Assembly (NCBI RefSeq): GCF_001591545.1
Contig: NZ_BCVC01000005.1
Span: 62,001-126,000, forward strand
From: Lederbergia lenta NBRC 16444
GTDB taxonomy: Bacteria; Bacillota; Bacilli; Bacillales; Bacillaceae_C
Direction of reading: 5' to 3'
DNA length: 64,000 nucleotides
Position 1 is the stretch's first letter. Each line of letters opens with the position of its first letter. The notes beneath the pieces are model-generated. The model searched no databases. It saw only the letters and a program-made list of their open reading frames with translations, and was not told the DNA's origin. This document shows positions 35,260 to 45,589 of this stretch, piece by piece. Position numbers and translations under genes: made by a program.

Positions 35260-35583
35260 AAAAACTTACCGTATGCTTCAATCAGTTCATTTTAAAGATT
35301 TCTATATCCGTCCATATTATAAGGATCCTTGGATGTGGGATTGGTATAAAGCTACAAATGGGCATTTCTTGAGAGGTTCTATTTTGGATTAAGGATAAGC
35401 ATAGATGCACGTTAATTGTAAATTTACAAACCTATCATTTTTTCATTCTATACTGACTGGTCGTCTATCGAAGTTTTTAATGGTGAGAAAGTGATTACAG
35501 ACTTAATCTTTCCGGCGTATCAAGGACAAAAAATAGTGAAAAATGGCTTGAGACAGTATGTGGGAATGGGGGGAGATGTTTGA
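35260..35583 (+). pseudogene. Decayed carbohydrate-gene remnant with a GH32-like C-terminus
   Basis: No intact gene is present. In the frame of 35461 the translation reads DWSSIEVFNGEKVITDLIFP (35455-35514), then continues to a stop near 35583. This matches the C-terminal beta-sandwich of GH32 fructosidases/levanases (pattern DxSSxEVFxNxGExVxTDxIFP). A second stretch in another frame, HFKDFYIRPYYKDPW then MWDWYKATNGHFL (about 35289-35390), ends in a stop and is not assigned. I interpret the region as a degraded gene. The remainder of the 960-base gap up to the kinase shows nothing else. Confidence 0.5.
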
Positions 35584-35866
35584 AAACTCATTATAACTTG
35601 AAGTCCTTTAAAGGATATTCATCATGTATTTGGATTAGTGAGTAATATTAAATAAATGTGTGTGTCACGTGAATTGTACGTATAAAGGACAAAGTGGGAT
35701 GGTGGAATTAGTAGTTATACGTTATAAATCATATGTTCAATCGGTGTTTCCTGACCTTGTGATCAATCTGAAAGATTAGTATTATTATAATAGAATTGGA
35801 TTCATTCATAATGCGTCGTGTAATCCATCTATAATTAGCTGCTACATAGATGAGGGAGAGTGTCAG

Positions 35867-38800
35867 TTGAAGGCTAAACATAAGTTATACTTATTGCTTT
35901 TTATTTCCACCCTATTATTAATAATGATGATAGATAATGACAGTGTCTCGGCGAAACATTCTGATTCGGCGAGATTAATTAATGTTAGTGATATTAATGA
36001 ATTTCAGTCGAAAGGATTCTATGCAGATCTGGATGGCGAATGGAACTTCTTCGAGAAAATGTTGTTAAAGCCCAATGAGGTGAAAGAACAATTAGGCCGA
36101 GGAATAGGAAAAGTGGTCTCCCTGCCGAGCTCATTTCAGGCGCAAACAGGAGACATAAATTCATTTGGAACATATAGCACAACAATCAAAATCCCTGATG
36201 AATATGTAGGGGAAACATTAGCAATTCATATTCCTTTTCAATATAGTGCATACAAACTTTATATAGATCAAACAGAAGTCGCTAAAAATGGTGAAGTGGG
36301 GCAAGAATCAGCTTTACATACTGCTGAAATGTCTCCGGAAACAGTTTATTTTAATACGCAATCGAATGAAGTTTTGCTTACTATTCAAGTTTCTAGCTTT
36401 GACCATATTCGAGGGGGATTTGAGAACTCCATTTATTTAGGTGAAGCATCGATTGTAGCCCAAAAATTTAATTCAAATATGATAGGAACTCTTTTTATAA
36501 ATGGTTGTATTTTTATCATCGGGCTGTTTATGATTTTATTTGCTTGGTATCGCAGACAGGAGCATGTGTTTTTTATATTCGGGCTGTTTGCTATGCTAAT
36601 ATCTGTTCGCTCTTTATTTTCTGTTCCCTTTTACTATACACTCATATTTTTAGATATGTCTTGGCTTTGGGGCACTAGATTAGAATATATTTTGACAGAG
36701 GCAACTTCAATGATTTATGTTATTTTATTGTGGAAATGGCATGAAGAGGAGTTTTCCAAAAAGATAATGTATGGGCTAGTAACTATACATTTAGCACTTA
36801 TTGTTACGACTTTATTTACACAACCTGTATTTTTCCAAGATCTTTTTTTCAATGTATTTTACTTAGCCATCCCTACCTTTTTCTACTTAATTTATGTTAT
36901 CTTCAAGAGCATTCGCAATAACAACAAAAATGCAAAAATAAATCTAATCGGAATGGGGCTCATATTTCTAGCGTTTTTTAATGATTTTGCAATCGGGCAA
37001 AATTGGTATCAGGCATGGACGTTGATGTTGCCAGCAGTGGCCGTCTACGTAATGATCCATGTTATCCTGATGAGTAAAAGTTTTGCAGAATCAGTTCGGA
37101 AAACAGAACAGCAAAATAAGCAACTATTAGCTTTAAATGCCTCAAACGAAGAGCTTGCTGTTCAACTTCAAAAAGAAATGAAACAAAAGGATGATTTTCT
37201 TGCAAATACATCCCATGAACTTAGGAATCCATTACATGGCATTATTAATATCGCACAGTCTATTTTGTATAACAGACCTAACCACCTGGATGAAAAGACT
37301 CGAAATAACTTGAAACTTCAACTGACAATTGGGCATCATATGTCACGGACTTTGGAAGATTTGCTAGATGTTACCCGACTGAAAGAACATAGGATTCATC
37401 TACAAAGGGAGTATCTTGACATACAAGCTGTCACTACAGGCGTTGTTGATATGCTCGAAGTTCTTATTGAAAATAAAAATATCCAAATAGAAGTTCGTAT
37501 CCCAAGTGACTTTCCTAGTGTGGAAGCGGATAAGAACCGACTGATTCAAATTTTGTTTAATCTTCTTCATAATGCGGTGAAATATACGAATGAGGGCACC
37601 ATTACGCTTACTGCCAATGTAGAAGACGGAATGGCCCATATTCATATTAATGATACGGGCATAGGAATGAATGAAAAAACACTACGGACGATTTTTGAAC
37701 CATATGAACAAGGCGATTCTAGTATTACTGCAATTGGAGGTGGCCTCGGTCTAGGTCTAAGTATCTGCCGTCAGTTAGTGGAACTGCATGGCGGAATTAT
37801 TAAAGCGAGTTCTTCCTTTGGTGAAGGTTCGGTGTTTACATTTACCTTACCACTAGCAGGAGGATCTTTTGACGGGCAAATAACGGCAACAACCCCATCA
37901 ACTATGGATATAAGTGAACTTTCTATAAAGGAAACACCGATTGCTATCCATCATGCGATGATTGAAGCATTTACTAAGAATACGTCTTCATCATACAGAC
38001 CGAGAATTTTGGCTATCGATGATGATCCAGTGAATTTGAGAGTGTTGAGCAATGTTCTTTCAGAAGAACAGTATGAGGTGGAAACCGTCATTAGCGGAAA
38101 AGAAGCATTAAAACAACTTGAATGGAAAGAATGGGATTTAATTATTTCAGATGTTATGATGCCGGGCATGTCTGGCTATGAATTAACCCGTTCTATCCGA
38201 AAGAGTTTTTCGATATCTGAGCTCCCGATTCTCCTTTTAACAGCGCGAAGCAACCCAGATGATATCTATGCTGGTTTTTTAGCAGGCGCAAATGATTACA
38301 TCACAAAACCAGTCGATGCGATGGAATTAAATGTTCGGGTACATGCTTTAACCAATTTACAAGCGTCAATTAATGAACGATTAAGAATGGAGGCTGCATG
38401 GCTTCAGGCGCAAATTCGTCCTCACTTTTTGTTAAATACGCTGAATACGATTGTTTCATTAAGTGATATGGACACGTCAAGAATGGCTCTTCTTATTGAA
38501 AAGTTTGCACATTATTTGCAGAGTAGTTTTTATTTGAAAAACTTAGACAAGGTCGTCACGCTTAAAGAGGAACTTGATTTAGTCGAATCTTATTTATATA
38601 TAGAAAAAGAGCGATTTGGGGACCGCCTACAAATAAAATGGGAAATAGATGAAGTGAATGATGTAATGGTGCCACCTTTATCTATCCAGACGTTAGCGGA
38701 AAATGCGGTTAATCACGGAGTATTGAAGCGAATCGCTGGAGGCTTAATTACAATACGTATACGCAAGGAAGGCGGCTATGCTGAGATTTCTGTTAGCGAT

Positions 38801-38980
38801 AATGGGATCGGTATGGATGAAGAAAGAGCGAAAAAAGTTCTTACTGCCTTACCCGATCAAAAAAGGGGCATTGGACTGGTCAATACGGAACAACGTTTGA
38901 AAAGATTATACGGTAAAGGCCTTCAAGTTATAAGTACACCTAGTGTTGGAACTACAATCACCTTTACCGTTCCTAACTAG
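35867..38980 (+). CDS. Hybrid sensor kinase: 7TM-DISM sensor, HisKA, receiver and a second LytS/YesM-type kinase module
   Basis: 1,037-aa signalling protein. Signal peptide (1-30), extracellular jelly-roll-like sensor (about 40-195), seven-helix membrane region of the 7TMR-DISM type (about 205-400), coiled coil (410-440), HisKA with H450 (TSHELRNPLHG), HATPase with NDTGIGM and GGLGLGLSI boxes (to about 665), receiver with D762 (LIISDVMMPGMSG), then a second transmitter with H853 in QIRPHFLLNTLN and its own ATPase domain (NAVNHGV, SDNGIGM). The TTG start follows GAGGGAGAG. It precedes the pilus genes; I infer that it senses an extracellular carbohydrate or surface cue and signals to the response regulator at 47303. 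Confidence 0.93.
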   Translation: MKAKHKLYLLLFISTLLLIMMIDNDSVSAKHSDSARLINVSDINEFQSKGFYADLDGEWNFFEKMLLKPNEVKEQLGRGIGKVVSLPSSFQAQTGDINSFGTYSTTIKIPDEYVGETLAIHIPFQYSAYKLYIDQTEVAKNGEVGQESALHTAEMSPETVYFNTQSNEVLLTIQVSSFDHIRGGFENSIYLGEASIVAQKFNSNMIGTLFINGCIFIIGLFMILFAWYRRQEHVFFIFGLFAMLISVRSLFSVPFYYTLIFLDMSWLWGTRLEYILTEATSMIYVILLWKWHEEEFSKKIMYGLVTIHLALIVTTLFTQPVFFQDLFFNVFYLAIPTFFYLIYVIFKSIRNNNKNAKINLIGMGLIFLAFFNDFAIGQNWYQAWTLMLPAVAVYVMIHVILMSKSFAESVRKTEQQNKQLLALNASNEELAVQLQKEMKQKDDFLANTSHELRNPLHGIINIAQSILYNRPNHLDEKTRNNLKLQLTIGHHMSRTLEDLLDVTRLKEHRIHLQREYLDIQAVTTGVVDMLEVLIENKNIQIEVRIPSDFPSVEADKNRLIQILFNLLHNAVKYTNEGTITLTANVEDGMAHIHINDTGIGMNEKTLRTIFEPYEQGDSSITAIGGGLGLGLSICRQLVELHGGIIKASSSFGEGSVFTFTLPLAGGSFDGQITATTPSTMDISELSIKETPIAIHHAMIEAFTKNTSSSYRPRILAIDDDPVNLRVLSNVLSEEQYEVETVISGKEALKQLEWKEWDLIISDVMMPGMSGYELTRSIRKSFSISELPILLLTARSNPDDIYAGFLAGANDYITKPVDAMELNVRVHALTNLQASINERLRMEAAWLQAQIRPHFLLNTLNTIVSLSDMDTSRMALLIEKFAHYLQSSFYLKNLDKVVTLKEELDLVESYLYIEKERFGDRLQIKWEIDEVNDVMVPPLSIQTLAENAVNHGVLKRIAGGLITIRIRKEGGYAEISVSDNGIGMDEERAKKVLTALPDQKRGIGLVNTEQRLKRLYGKGLQVISTPSVGTTITFTVPN

Positions 38981-39046
38981 TTGGTAGGCTTAAGTATCAT
39001 ATGAACTAGTCAGAAGTACCTAAGTGAAAATCAAAAAAATGAAAGT

Positions 39047-39081
39047 AGCCGTATATTCTAAATCAGAATCTACGGCTTTTT
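39047..39081 (+). terminator. Terminator after hybrid kinase gene
   Basis: Stem AGCCGTA-T-ATTCT / AGAAT-C-TACGGCT followed by TTTT, about 65 bases after the kinase stop. Confidence 0.8.
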
Positions 39082-39541
39082 ATGATGCCTATCGAAAGGA
39101 GATACTAATTTTTTATCATTCGGTCTTCATTTATCCGTATCATTCCACTAGCTAGTTTTATCTAGTCATCTTTATCTAATAAAATATATTGATTATTATA
39201 ATTTAGATGCAAAAGAAGTAAAAATGTTCAAAAAGTGTTCAGATTCATAGAGTATAATGTCGAATAGTTAATAATTTTCCTTAAAATATATTAAAAATGA
39301 GAGATAGATAGATTTATCACTCAGCTATTCTATTATAGTCTTGATGTTCAAATGTACTTAGACCTAATGAAAGGTGGCACATTTGTTAATTAACAAATAT
39401 TTATCACTGATGAGATGTATGAAGAAATAGAGAGTTAATGCTTAATAAAATGTCAAAAAGTATCCTGTTATTATTTGAATATTGCTTATTAATTAGATTT
39501 AAACTAGAAATCGTCCTTTTCTCCCATTTTTCTACAATATA

Positions 39542-39569
39542 TTGAATATTGAATCGGGCTTGTTATACT
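39542..39569 (+). promoter_or_regulatory. Candidate promoter of the pilus operon
   Basis: TTGAAT (39542-39547), 16 bases, TATACT (39564-39569), with an extended -10 (TGT before TATACT). It lies about 120 bases upstream of the first pilus gene. The surrounding 39082-39690 gap is AT-rich and otherwise empty. The long leader would leave room for regulator binding. Confidence 0.5.
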
Positions 39570-39690
39570 TTAATTACCTACATTTCATTTTTGTTACAAA
39601 ATTTACAGAGTCATTAAAATATTAAATGGAAAGGGGGCGGTTAAACAAATACTTATTGCAAACAGGATAATTTGTAAAGGAGGCATATTT

Positions 39691-42600
39691 TTGAAAAAAA
39701 CTTTTCTAGTAATCTTAGTCTTTCTTTTAACTTTTCAAGGTATCCTGCCTGCAGTTGGTGCAACAATTAATACAGATAAGGATTTATTTCATATCGACGT
39801 TGAACCAAACGCTTCAAGTGAGCAGGCGATTATTAACATTTCGGCAATGAATGATTCTATAGAAAGCATGGAAGTGGCGCTGCCAAAGGAAAGTAATTTC
39901 AGTAAAGAGATACTTGTGTCTGAAACAATCGAGCTGAAATATGATGGAAACAGTCATAAAGTTACTATTAAGCGGTTGGATGATCAAACAAACTTAACTG
40001 CGAAAATAGTTTTAACAAATTTGACTGAGACAAATATTCTGCAGGTTCAAGGTATCGTAAAGGGTGAGGAGACCAGTCGCGAAGAATTTCAATTTAATAT
40101 TCCGCAGGTTACAGCCACTAAAGAAACCGATCAACAAGCAGAAGAAAAACAGGCAAGAGATGAAGAACTAGGCAATGAAGAGAACAGTTCTGAATCTAGA
40201 AGTGATAGTTTATCAAAATCCGAAAGTGAAGAAACATTAATAGAAGATATAGAGGAAGAAGAAACAAAGGCGAACAAAGAAGTAAAGACATCCATACATA
40301 CTGCTCAATTAATAACACCTTATTCTGGAAATCTCAATGTTGATATTGATATTACTCCACAAAATAATATTGTTCTGTCAGGCAATGCTGCTGGATATAA
40401 TCTTGTATTAAAAGTGACAGGATCACGCACTGAATATACAAACGCAAGGGTTGTCGTAGATTTACCGATTACGGATTTTACAAGTTTTACACAAGATGTA
40501 AGCGAACTGATAATTGATGGGGTTACACCGATCTATAATGAATCGACAAAACAACTAATCTATGAATTTGATTCTATAAGGTCGGGAAGATCATATGAAA
40601 CACTCATTAAAGTCAATACAGAAAATGGTATTTCACCGCAAGGAGCTGAATTGACTGCGCAAGCATCTTTTGAAGCGAATAACCAGCCGAAAATAACTGA
40701 GGATGCTGTAGTGAAAATAGACGCATCAAGTTCGATTAGCGTATCAAAAAAATTTAAAGAAACTCGTCTAAGTGGCAAGGTACAGAAGGCTCCTTTCCCA
40801 GGAAGCTATACCATTTGGGATATAAAGGTAAGCATCCCGAAAAAGGATATCGGCCAAATGTATCTCAAAGAAGGTTCCAAGATTGTCATTAAAGATACGT
40901 TTAGTAACGGATTGACGTTTTATGATGTCATGGACGATACACCTACACCCACGCTTTCAGGGCGCACATTAACATGGGAGTTTGACGCTCCGACACTTGC
41001 AGAACAAATGCAAGCTGATGGAGAATTCTTTATTGTAGATTTACGAGTGCGCTTACAAGTAACGAACAATAACACTCTTGTAGGAACTACTCAAGAAAAT
41101 AGTGTAAATGTAAGTGGGACATTTATAGACAATAAAACGATAACAGCGGATGCCAAAGATAGTATATACATTAGCAGCAAACCAGAGGACACAGGTGAGG
41201 TTAAAGGGAATGTATATATTCCTTCGTTTATCGGGCCTTCAAATAATAATGGTGAATTTGGCGATAACGATATAAAAGATCCCAATCCAGCTGTCTATGA
41301 TGATGCTTATCTTGGCTTTAGGCATGGAATTAATAGTTTGCAAGCTGGAAAAGTACATGATTTTACGGCATATGCAACAATAATAAGAATTGATCAAAAT
41401 TTAATCTTTCAAGTACTGAGGACGCCAGGCGATTGGAGATACATGCCGACAACGGCATTTAATGTGACTCCGCCCATTCCGTTAGAGCGAGAACCTGAAT
41501 TTAAAATCGTTGCAAAAGTGAATGGTGCAGAAAGAACATTGGTAGAAAATGCTAAATCCGCTGCTACTTATACAAGGGAAAACTTAGGTCTTTCACCTTC
41601 GGATCAAGTATCGGAAATTAAATTTGACTTTACGTATGCACCAGCAGGGTTGAGTGCCGGCAGTTGGGCACAATACTTTTTTAATGTGAAACCAGGTACG
41701 ATTGGTCAAGTGGAAAATACATTTAATATTTTCGGAAAAGATTATGAAGGAAAAGCCTTTAGTTATGAAAATTCAGATGATCATGCTAGGGTAGCAAGTC
41801 CACGTCATGCAACGATTGTGCCAAGGCCTGTTGATCAACCGCCAATTGGAAAAGTAGGTGTTGAACTTTTAGCTCATGATGGTGGGGAGATCACACATGG
41901 TGAAAATAGAGTGAAAGTGACTCTTTCGAATATGGGTAGTTCCGTTCTTACGATGAGTGGACCTTTAGAAGCAGTTATTTTAATGCCTAGTGGAGTTACG
42001 CTGAATCAAAATCCCAATGCAGAATATACAAATACGGACGGAGCCCCATCAAATGGCCAATATGAGATCTTGGATATGGATTACAATGGCAGCGGTCGTC
42101 AACTAGTTAAAATTAATTGGGATGATGATCGAATACGAATAGGCAAAGATCTCACTGCGGAACTAGATATTACAGTTTCTAAAGGAGCTCCAAATACTCT
42201 GCAGTTTGATGTATACGGTTTTTCAGGTGATGAAGTGCTCGGTGCACCCACAACATCTGGTGGAACTGTAACGGACACAATCCTTCAACAAGACAGTGAA
42301 GATCTAAATAGAAATGGGAACACGGAACAACCCCGGTTAAAGTCTGGTAACATCTATATGATTCGTGGACAATATGATATTCAGACAGAAAAGTTAGTAA
42401 AAGGCGAATTGGATGATGATTTTACGCATTTCGGTCATACGACACCAGGCGGTTCGATCGAATATCTAATGAAATTAACAAATACGACCGGTGTAGATAT
42501 TACAAAAATGGTCCTAATTGATGTATTACCTTCAGTGGGTGATTTAGGGATTACAGATAATGTTGATCGCGGAAGTAAATTTACACCGAAAATGACGAAT

Positions 42601-43881
42601 TCGATTGTGTTGCCTGAGGAATGGAAAAATAAAGTAAATGTATTATACAGTACAGCAAAAAATCCAAAACGGGATGATTTGACGAAGAACACTTCCTATC
42701 CTGATTCGACAACTAAGTTGATCAATCCAGCGGGTGCCGAAAACCCTAATTGGATGACAGAAGATGAAGTCATCGATTGGTCAGCCATCCACTCTTTTAA
42801 AATTGAATTAAAAGAGGGTATTGAATGGGTTAAAGGCCACGATATGCAGATTCAATTTAGGATGCAAGCTCCGTCTGAATTTGAGGTGGACAGAGAAGTG
42901 CTAGATGCCGCGATTGAAAAGACAGAAAGAGCAGCATGGAACTCCTTTGCAGTTGCCACAGATCATGGACAACCTGTAGAACCACTGCGTGTAGGCGTTT
43001 ATATGGATTATGAGATCGAAGACCCGACAGTGGACAAAACAATTAACGATCAGAAAGAAACGGTGGAGCTTGCCAATCGCAACGAACACTTTACTTGGAA
43101 AGTAGCGTATGACTTTGGGAACTATACAACTAATTGGCAATCCGTTGTATTAAGCGACCAAATTCATGAACTGCTAGACATTGAATCCGTGCAAGTGATT
43201 GACCAAGATGGACAAGATGTCACGGCAAATGGTGAACTTGATCAAACTGATAACCTAGTGAAGTTCACATTAAATCAGAAGAATGGTAGCTTTGCTTATT
43301 TAAAGGATCAGACTTATACACTTGTCATTGATTCCAAGATAAAGAGTACTGCGACTGATGAAGAGTTGGAGCCTTTTATCCAATCAGATGGTATTCCTAA
43401 TAAAGGATTGTTATCTATTGACGACAAGCCGACAGAGTCTAATGAAGTGAAAGTAAAACCACCTGTGCTTGGAGATGTCAAAATTATCAAAGTAGATGAA
43501 GACACAGGAGAAGTACTTCAAGGGGCAGAATTTGAGCTAAGAAAATGTTCGGCAGCAGATAGTGTCGCTGAAGAATGCCAAGTGGTTAAAAGTGGAATTA
43601 CTGGTGCAACCGGTGAGTTGGCGTTTAACGAACTTGAAAAAGGACATTATAAACTCATTGAAACAAAGGCGCCTGACGGATATCGCTTATTAACGAACCC
43701 AAAGGATATAGAAATAACAGATTCAAATAGAGTTATAGAATTAAAAATTGAAAACAAAAAGTCAGGGTGGGAACTCCCGAATACTGGTGGAATCGGAGCA
43801 TTTATCTTCTATCTAGTAGGAGGATTGCTCATGGCTGGTTCATTACTCTATTTATTAAAGAGAAAAAAAGTAAACAACTAA
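39691..43881 (+). CDS. Large LPXTG-anchored, isopeptide-domain surface protein (probable pilus tip/ancillary pilin)
   Basis: 1,396-aa cell-surface protein. Sec signal peptide (about 1-25), an acidic disordered stretch (about 140-200), repeated beta-sandwich adhesin or D2-type modules, and a C-terminal SpaA-like domain (from DVKIIKVDEDTGEVLQGAEF) with the E-box YKLIETKAPDGY. The sorting signal is LPNTG (1362-1366), a hydrophobic helix and KRKK. Large proteins of this layout at the start of pilus operons are tip adhesins. The TTG start is supported by AAAGGAGG 8 bases upstream. The major pilin follows after 19 bases. Confidence 0.88.
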   Translation: MKKTFLVILVFLLTFQGILPAVGATINTDKDLFHIDVEPNASSEQAIINISAMNDSIESMEVALPKESNFSKEILVSETIELKYDGNSHKVTIKRLDDQTNLTAKIVLTNLTETNILQVQGIVKGEETSREEFQFNIPQVTATKETDQQAEEKQARDEELGNEENSSESRSDSLSKSESEETLIEDIEEEETKANKEVKTSIHTAQLITPYSGNLNVDIDITPQNNIVLSGNAAGYNLVLKVTGSRTEYTNARVVVDLPITDFTSFTQDVSELIIDGVTPIYNESTKQLIYEFDSIRSGRSYETLIKVNTENGISPQGAELTAQASFEANNQPKITEDAVVKIDASSSISVSKKFKETRLSGKVQKAPFPGSYTIWDIKVSIPKKDIGQMYLKEGSKIVIKDTFSNGLTFYDVMDDTPTPTLSGRTLTWEFDAPTLAEQMQADGEFFIVDLRVRLQVTNNNTLVGTTQENSVNVSGTFIDNKTITADAKDSIYISSKPEDTGEVKGNVYIPSFIGPSNNNGEFGDNDIKDPNPAVYDDAYLGFRHGINSLQAGKVHDFTAYATIIRIDQNLIFQVLRTPGDWRYMPTTAFNVTPPIPLEREPEFKIVAKVNGAERTLVENAKSAATYTRENLGLSPSDQVSEIKFDFTYAPAGLSAGSWAQYFFNVKPGTIGQVENTFNIFGKDYEGKAFSYENSDDHARVASPRHATIVPRPVDQPPIGKVGVELLAHDGGEITHGENRVKVTLSNMGSSVLTMSGPLEAVILMPSGVTLNQNPNAEYTNTDGAPSNGQYEILDMDYNGSGRQLVKINWDDDRIRIGKDLTAELDITVSKGAPNTLQFDVYGFSGDEVLGAPTTSGGTVTDTILQQDSEDLNRNGNTEQPRLKSGNIYMIRGQYDIQTEKLVKGELDDDFTHFGHTTPGGSIEYLMKLTNTTGVDITKMVLIDVLPSVGDLGITDNVDRGSKFTPKMTNSIVLPEEWKNKVNVLYSTAKNPKRDDLTKNTSYPDSTTKLINPAGAENPNWMTEDEVIDWSAIHSFKIELKEGIEWVKGHDMQIQFRMQAPSEFEVDREVLDAAIEKTERAAWNSFAVATDHGQPVEPLRVGVYMDYEIEDPTVDKTINDQKETVELANRNEHFTWKVAYDFGNYTTNWQSVVLSDQIHELLDIESVQVIDQDGQDVTANGELDQTDNLVKFTLNQKNGSFAYLKDQTYTLVIDSKIKSTATDEELEPFIQSDGIPNKGLLSIDDKPTESNEVKVKPPVLGDVKIIKVDEDTGEVLQGAEFELRKCSAADSVAEECQVVKSGITGATGELAFNELEKGHYKLIETKAPDGYRLLTNPKDIEITDSNRVIELKIENKKSGWELPNTGGIGAFIFYLVGGLLMAGSLLYLLKRKKVNN

Positions 43882-43900
43882 AAACTTTTGGGGGAAAACA

Positions 43901-45505
43901 ATGAAACTATTGAAAAAAAGATCTATCAATCTAGTCCTAATCGCAACGTTATTTCTGTCATTCTTTTTACCGAATTTCGCAAGTGCTTATGTTATAACAG
44001 GAGACGCAGCAAATCCAAGTTTAACAATTTATAAATATGAGCAGGAATCGGGCGATTCCCAAAGTGAAGGGACAGGCCAGTCTGGTCAAAGTCCTGTTGG
44101 GGAACCTTTGCAAGGTGTTGAGTTTTCTATAACGAAAACAGATGCCTATGATCCTGATACGGATAAGTGGACAGAAGTAGTCGATGCAACCCCACTTACA
44201 GCAACAACGGATGAAACAGGAAAGATCGTTTTTAACAGTGCAAATGGCTTGGAAATGGGACGTTATGCGGTAAAAGAAACTGCTGGTCCAGCTCATGTCA
44301 ACCTAAATCCGGACACGTTTTATGTAGATATTCCGATGACAAGCAAAGATGGGAACACGCTTAATTATGAAGTGGTTATTTATCCAAAGAACGAAACCAT
44401 ACGCGGTGCCGTCGAACTCGAGAAGCTTGATGGGGATACAGGTTTAGCATTGCCAGGTGTCACATTTGACTTATACAATTCAAACGATGAAAAATTACAA
44501 GAAGGACTAACCACTGATAGTAACGGATTCATCCGTGTAAATGGATTAGCCTATGGAAATTATTATTTTATAGAAGTATCAGCACCTGGGGATTATGTGC
44601 TTAAAGGGGATAAAATTCCTTTTTCGATTACTAAAAGTGGAACAGTGGCAACTGATGGGACAAAGACAGGAACTGTAGAAACGATCACAATTGAAAACTA
44701 TAAAGCACCTAATATCGAAAAGACTATAAACGGTTCAACTGAAAAATATGAAACGAATCGTGAAACAGAGTTCACGTATAACTTGAAAATTTCCTTGCCA
44801 GAAGATATTAAGGATTACAAGGAATTTATCGTAACGGATAATTTGGATGATAGACTTAATTACACTGGACAATGGTCTGTTGATGGTGTTGATGATTCTG
44901 TCTTTACTTTTAATCAAAACGAGCAATTATTAACATGGACTGTAAATAACTTTGCAGCATTAGATGGGATTAAATCTGTAACGATTAATTTCACGGCTGA
45001 AATAAAGGCTGGTGTAGAAGTAGCAGAGATTCCAAACGATGCAAATATTGATTTTACAAATGATTCAGGAACAAACGGGAAAAAGACCCCAGAACCAGCG
45101 ATCGTCATTCCAACAGAAGGATCAATGAAAATTATTAAACAAGACGGAAAAACGTCTACCAAATTAGCTGGTGCTGAATTTGAACTTCGTGATAAGGATG
45201 GGAATGTAATTGAATCGGGCACTACTGACAGTAATGGTGAACTAGCTTGGGCAGGGCTTGATTACGGAAACTATCAACTGGTGGAGACCAAAGCCCCAGA
45301 AGGCTATCGAATCTTAAAGAATCCAATTGATATTAAGATTAATAAAGAAAATAGTGAAATTACCTTAACAGTGGATAACTACCAAAACGGCTGGGAATTG
45401 CCGGTTACTGGTGGTATAGGAACAACGTTATTTACAATCATCGGATTATTATTCATGGGACTGGCAGTCTTTTTGTATATTCGACGAAAAAAAGCAATAG
45501 TGTAA
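43901..45505 (+). CDS. Major pilin, SpaA/Cna-B type, LPXTG
   Basis: 534-aa pilus backbone subunit. Signal peptide to about Ala29; N-domain; pilin motif VVIYPKNETIRG with the probable polymerising K163; two or three SpaA/Cna-B and D2-like isopeptide domains; E-boxes YAVKETAGP, YYFIEVSAP and YQLVETKAPEGY. The sorting signal is LPVTG (500-504), followed by a membrane helix and RRKK. Class C sortase joins the Thr of LPVTG of one subunit to the pilin Lys of the next. A terminator-like hairpin follows, then two sortase genes, completing a canonical pilus cassette. Confidence 0.92.
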   Translation: MKLLKKRSINLVLIATLFLSFFLPNFASAYVITGDAANPSLTIYKYEQESGDSQSEGTGQSGQSPVGEPLQGVEFSITKTDAYDPDTDKWTEVVDATPLTATTDETGKIVFNSANGLEMGRYAVKETAGPAHVNLNPDTFYVDIPMTSKDGNTLNYEVVIYPKNETIRGAVELEKLDGDTGLALPGVTFDLYNSNDEKLQEGLTTDSNGFIRVNGLAYGNYYFIEVSAPGDYVLKGDKIPFSITKSGTVATDGTKTGTVETITIENYKAPNIEKTINGSTEKYETNRETEFTYNLKISLPEDIKDYKEFIVTDNLDDRLNYTGQWSVDGVDDSVFTFNQNEQLLTWTVNNFAALDGIKSVTINFTAEIKAGVEVAEIPNDANIDFTNDSGTNGKKTPEPAIVIPTEGSMKIIKQDGKTSTKLAGAEFELRDKDGNVIESGTTDSNGELAWAGLDYGNYQLVETKAPEGYRILKNPIDIKINKENSEITLTVDNYQNGWELPVTGGIGTTLFTIIGLLFMGLAVFLYIRRKKAIV

Positions 45506-45527
45506 TTAACGTATAATGTTTACAATG

Positions 45528-45568
45528 AAGATAAATGGAAGCAATAATTCTTCCATTTATCTTTTTTT
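45528..45568 (+). terminator. Attenuator/terminator between pilin and sortases
   Basis: Perfect 14-bp stem AAGATAAATGGAAG / CTTCCATTTATCTT with an 8-nt loop and a T-run. It would allow far more pilin than sortase mRNA. Confidence 0.9.
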
Positions 45569-45589
45569 ACAATTAGGAAGTGACGAAAG

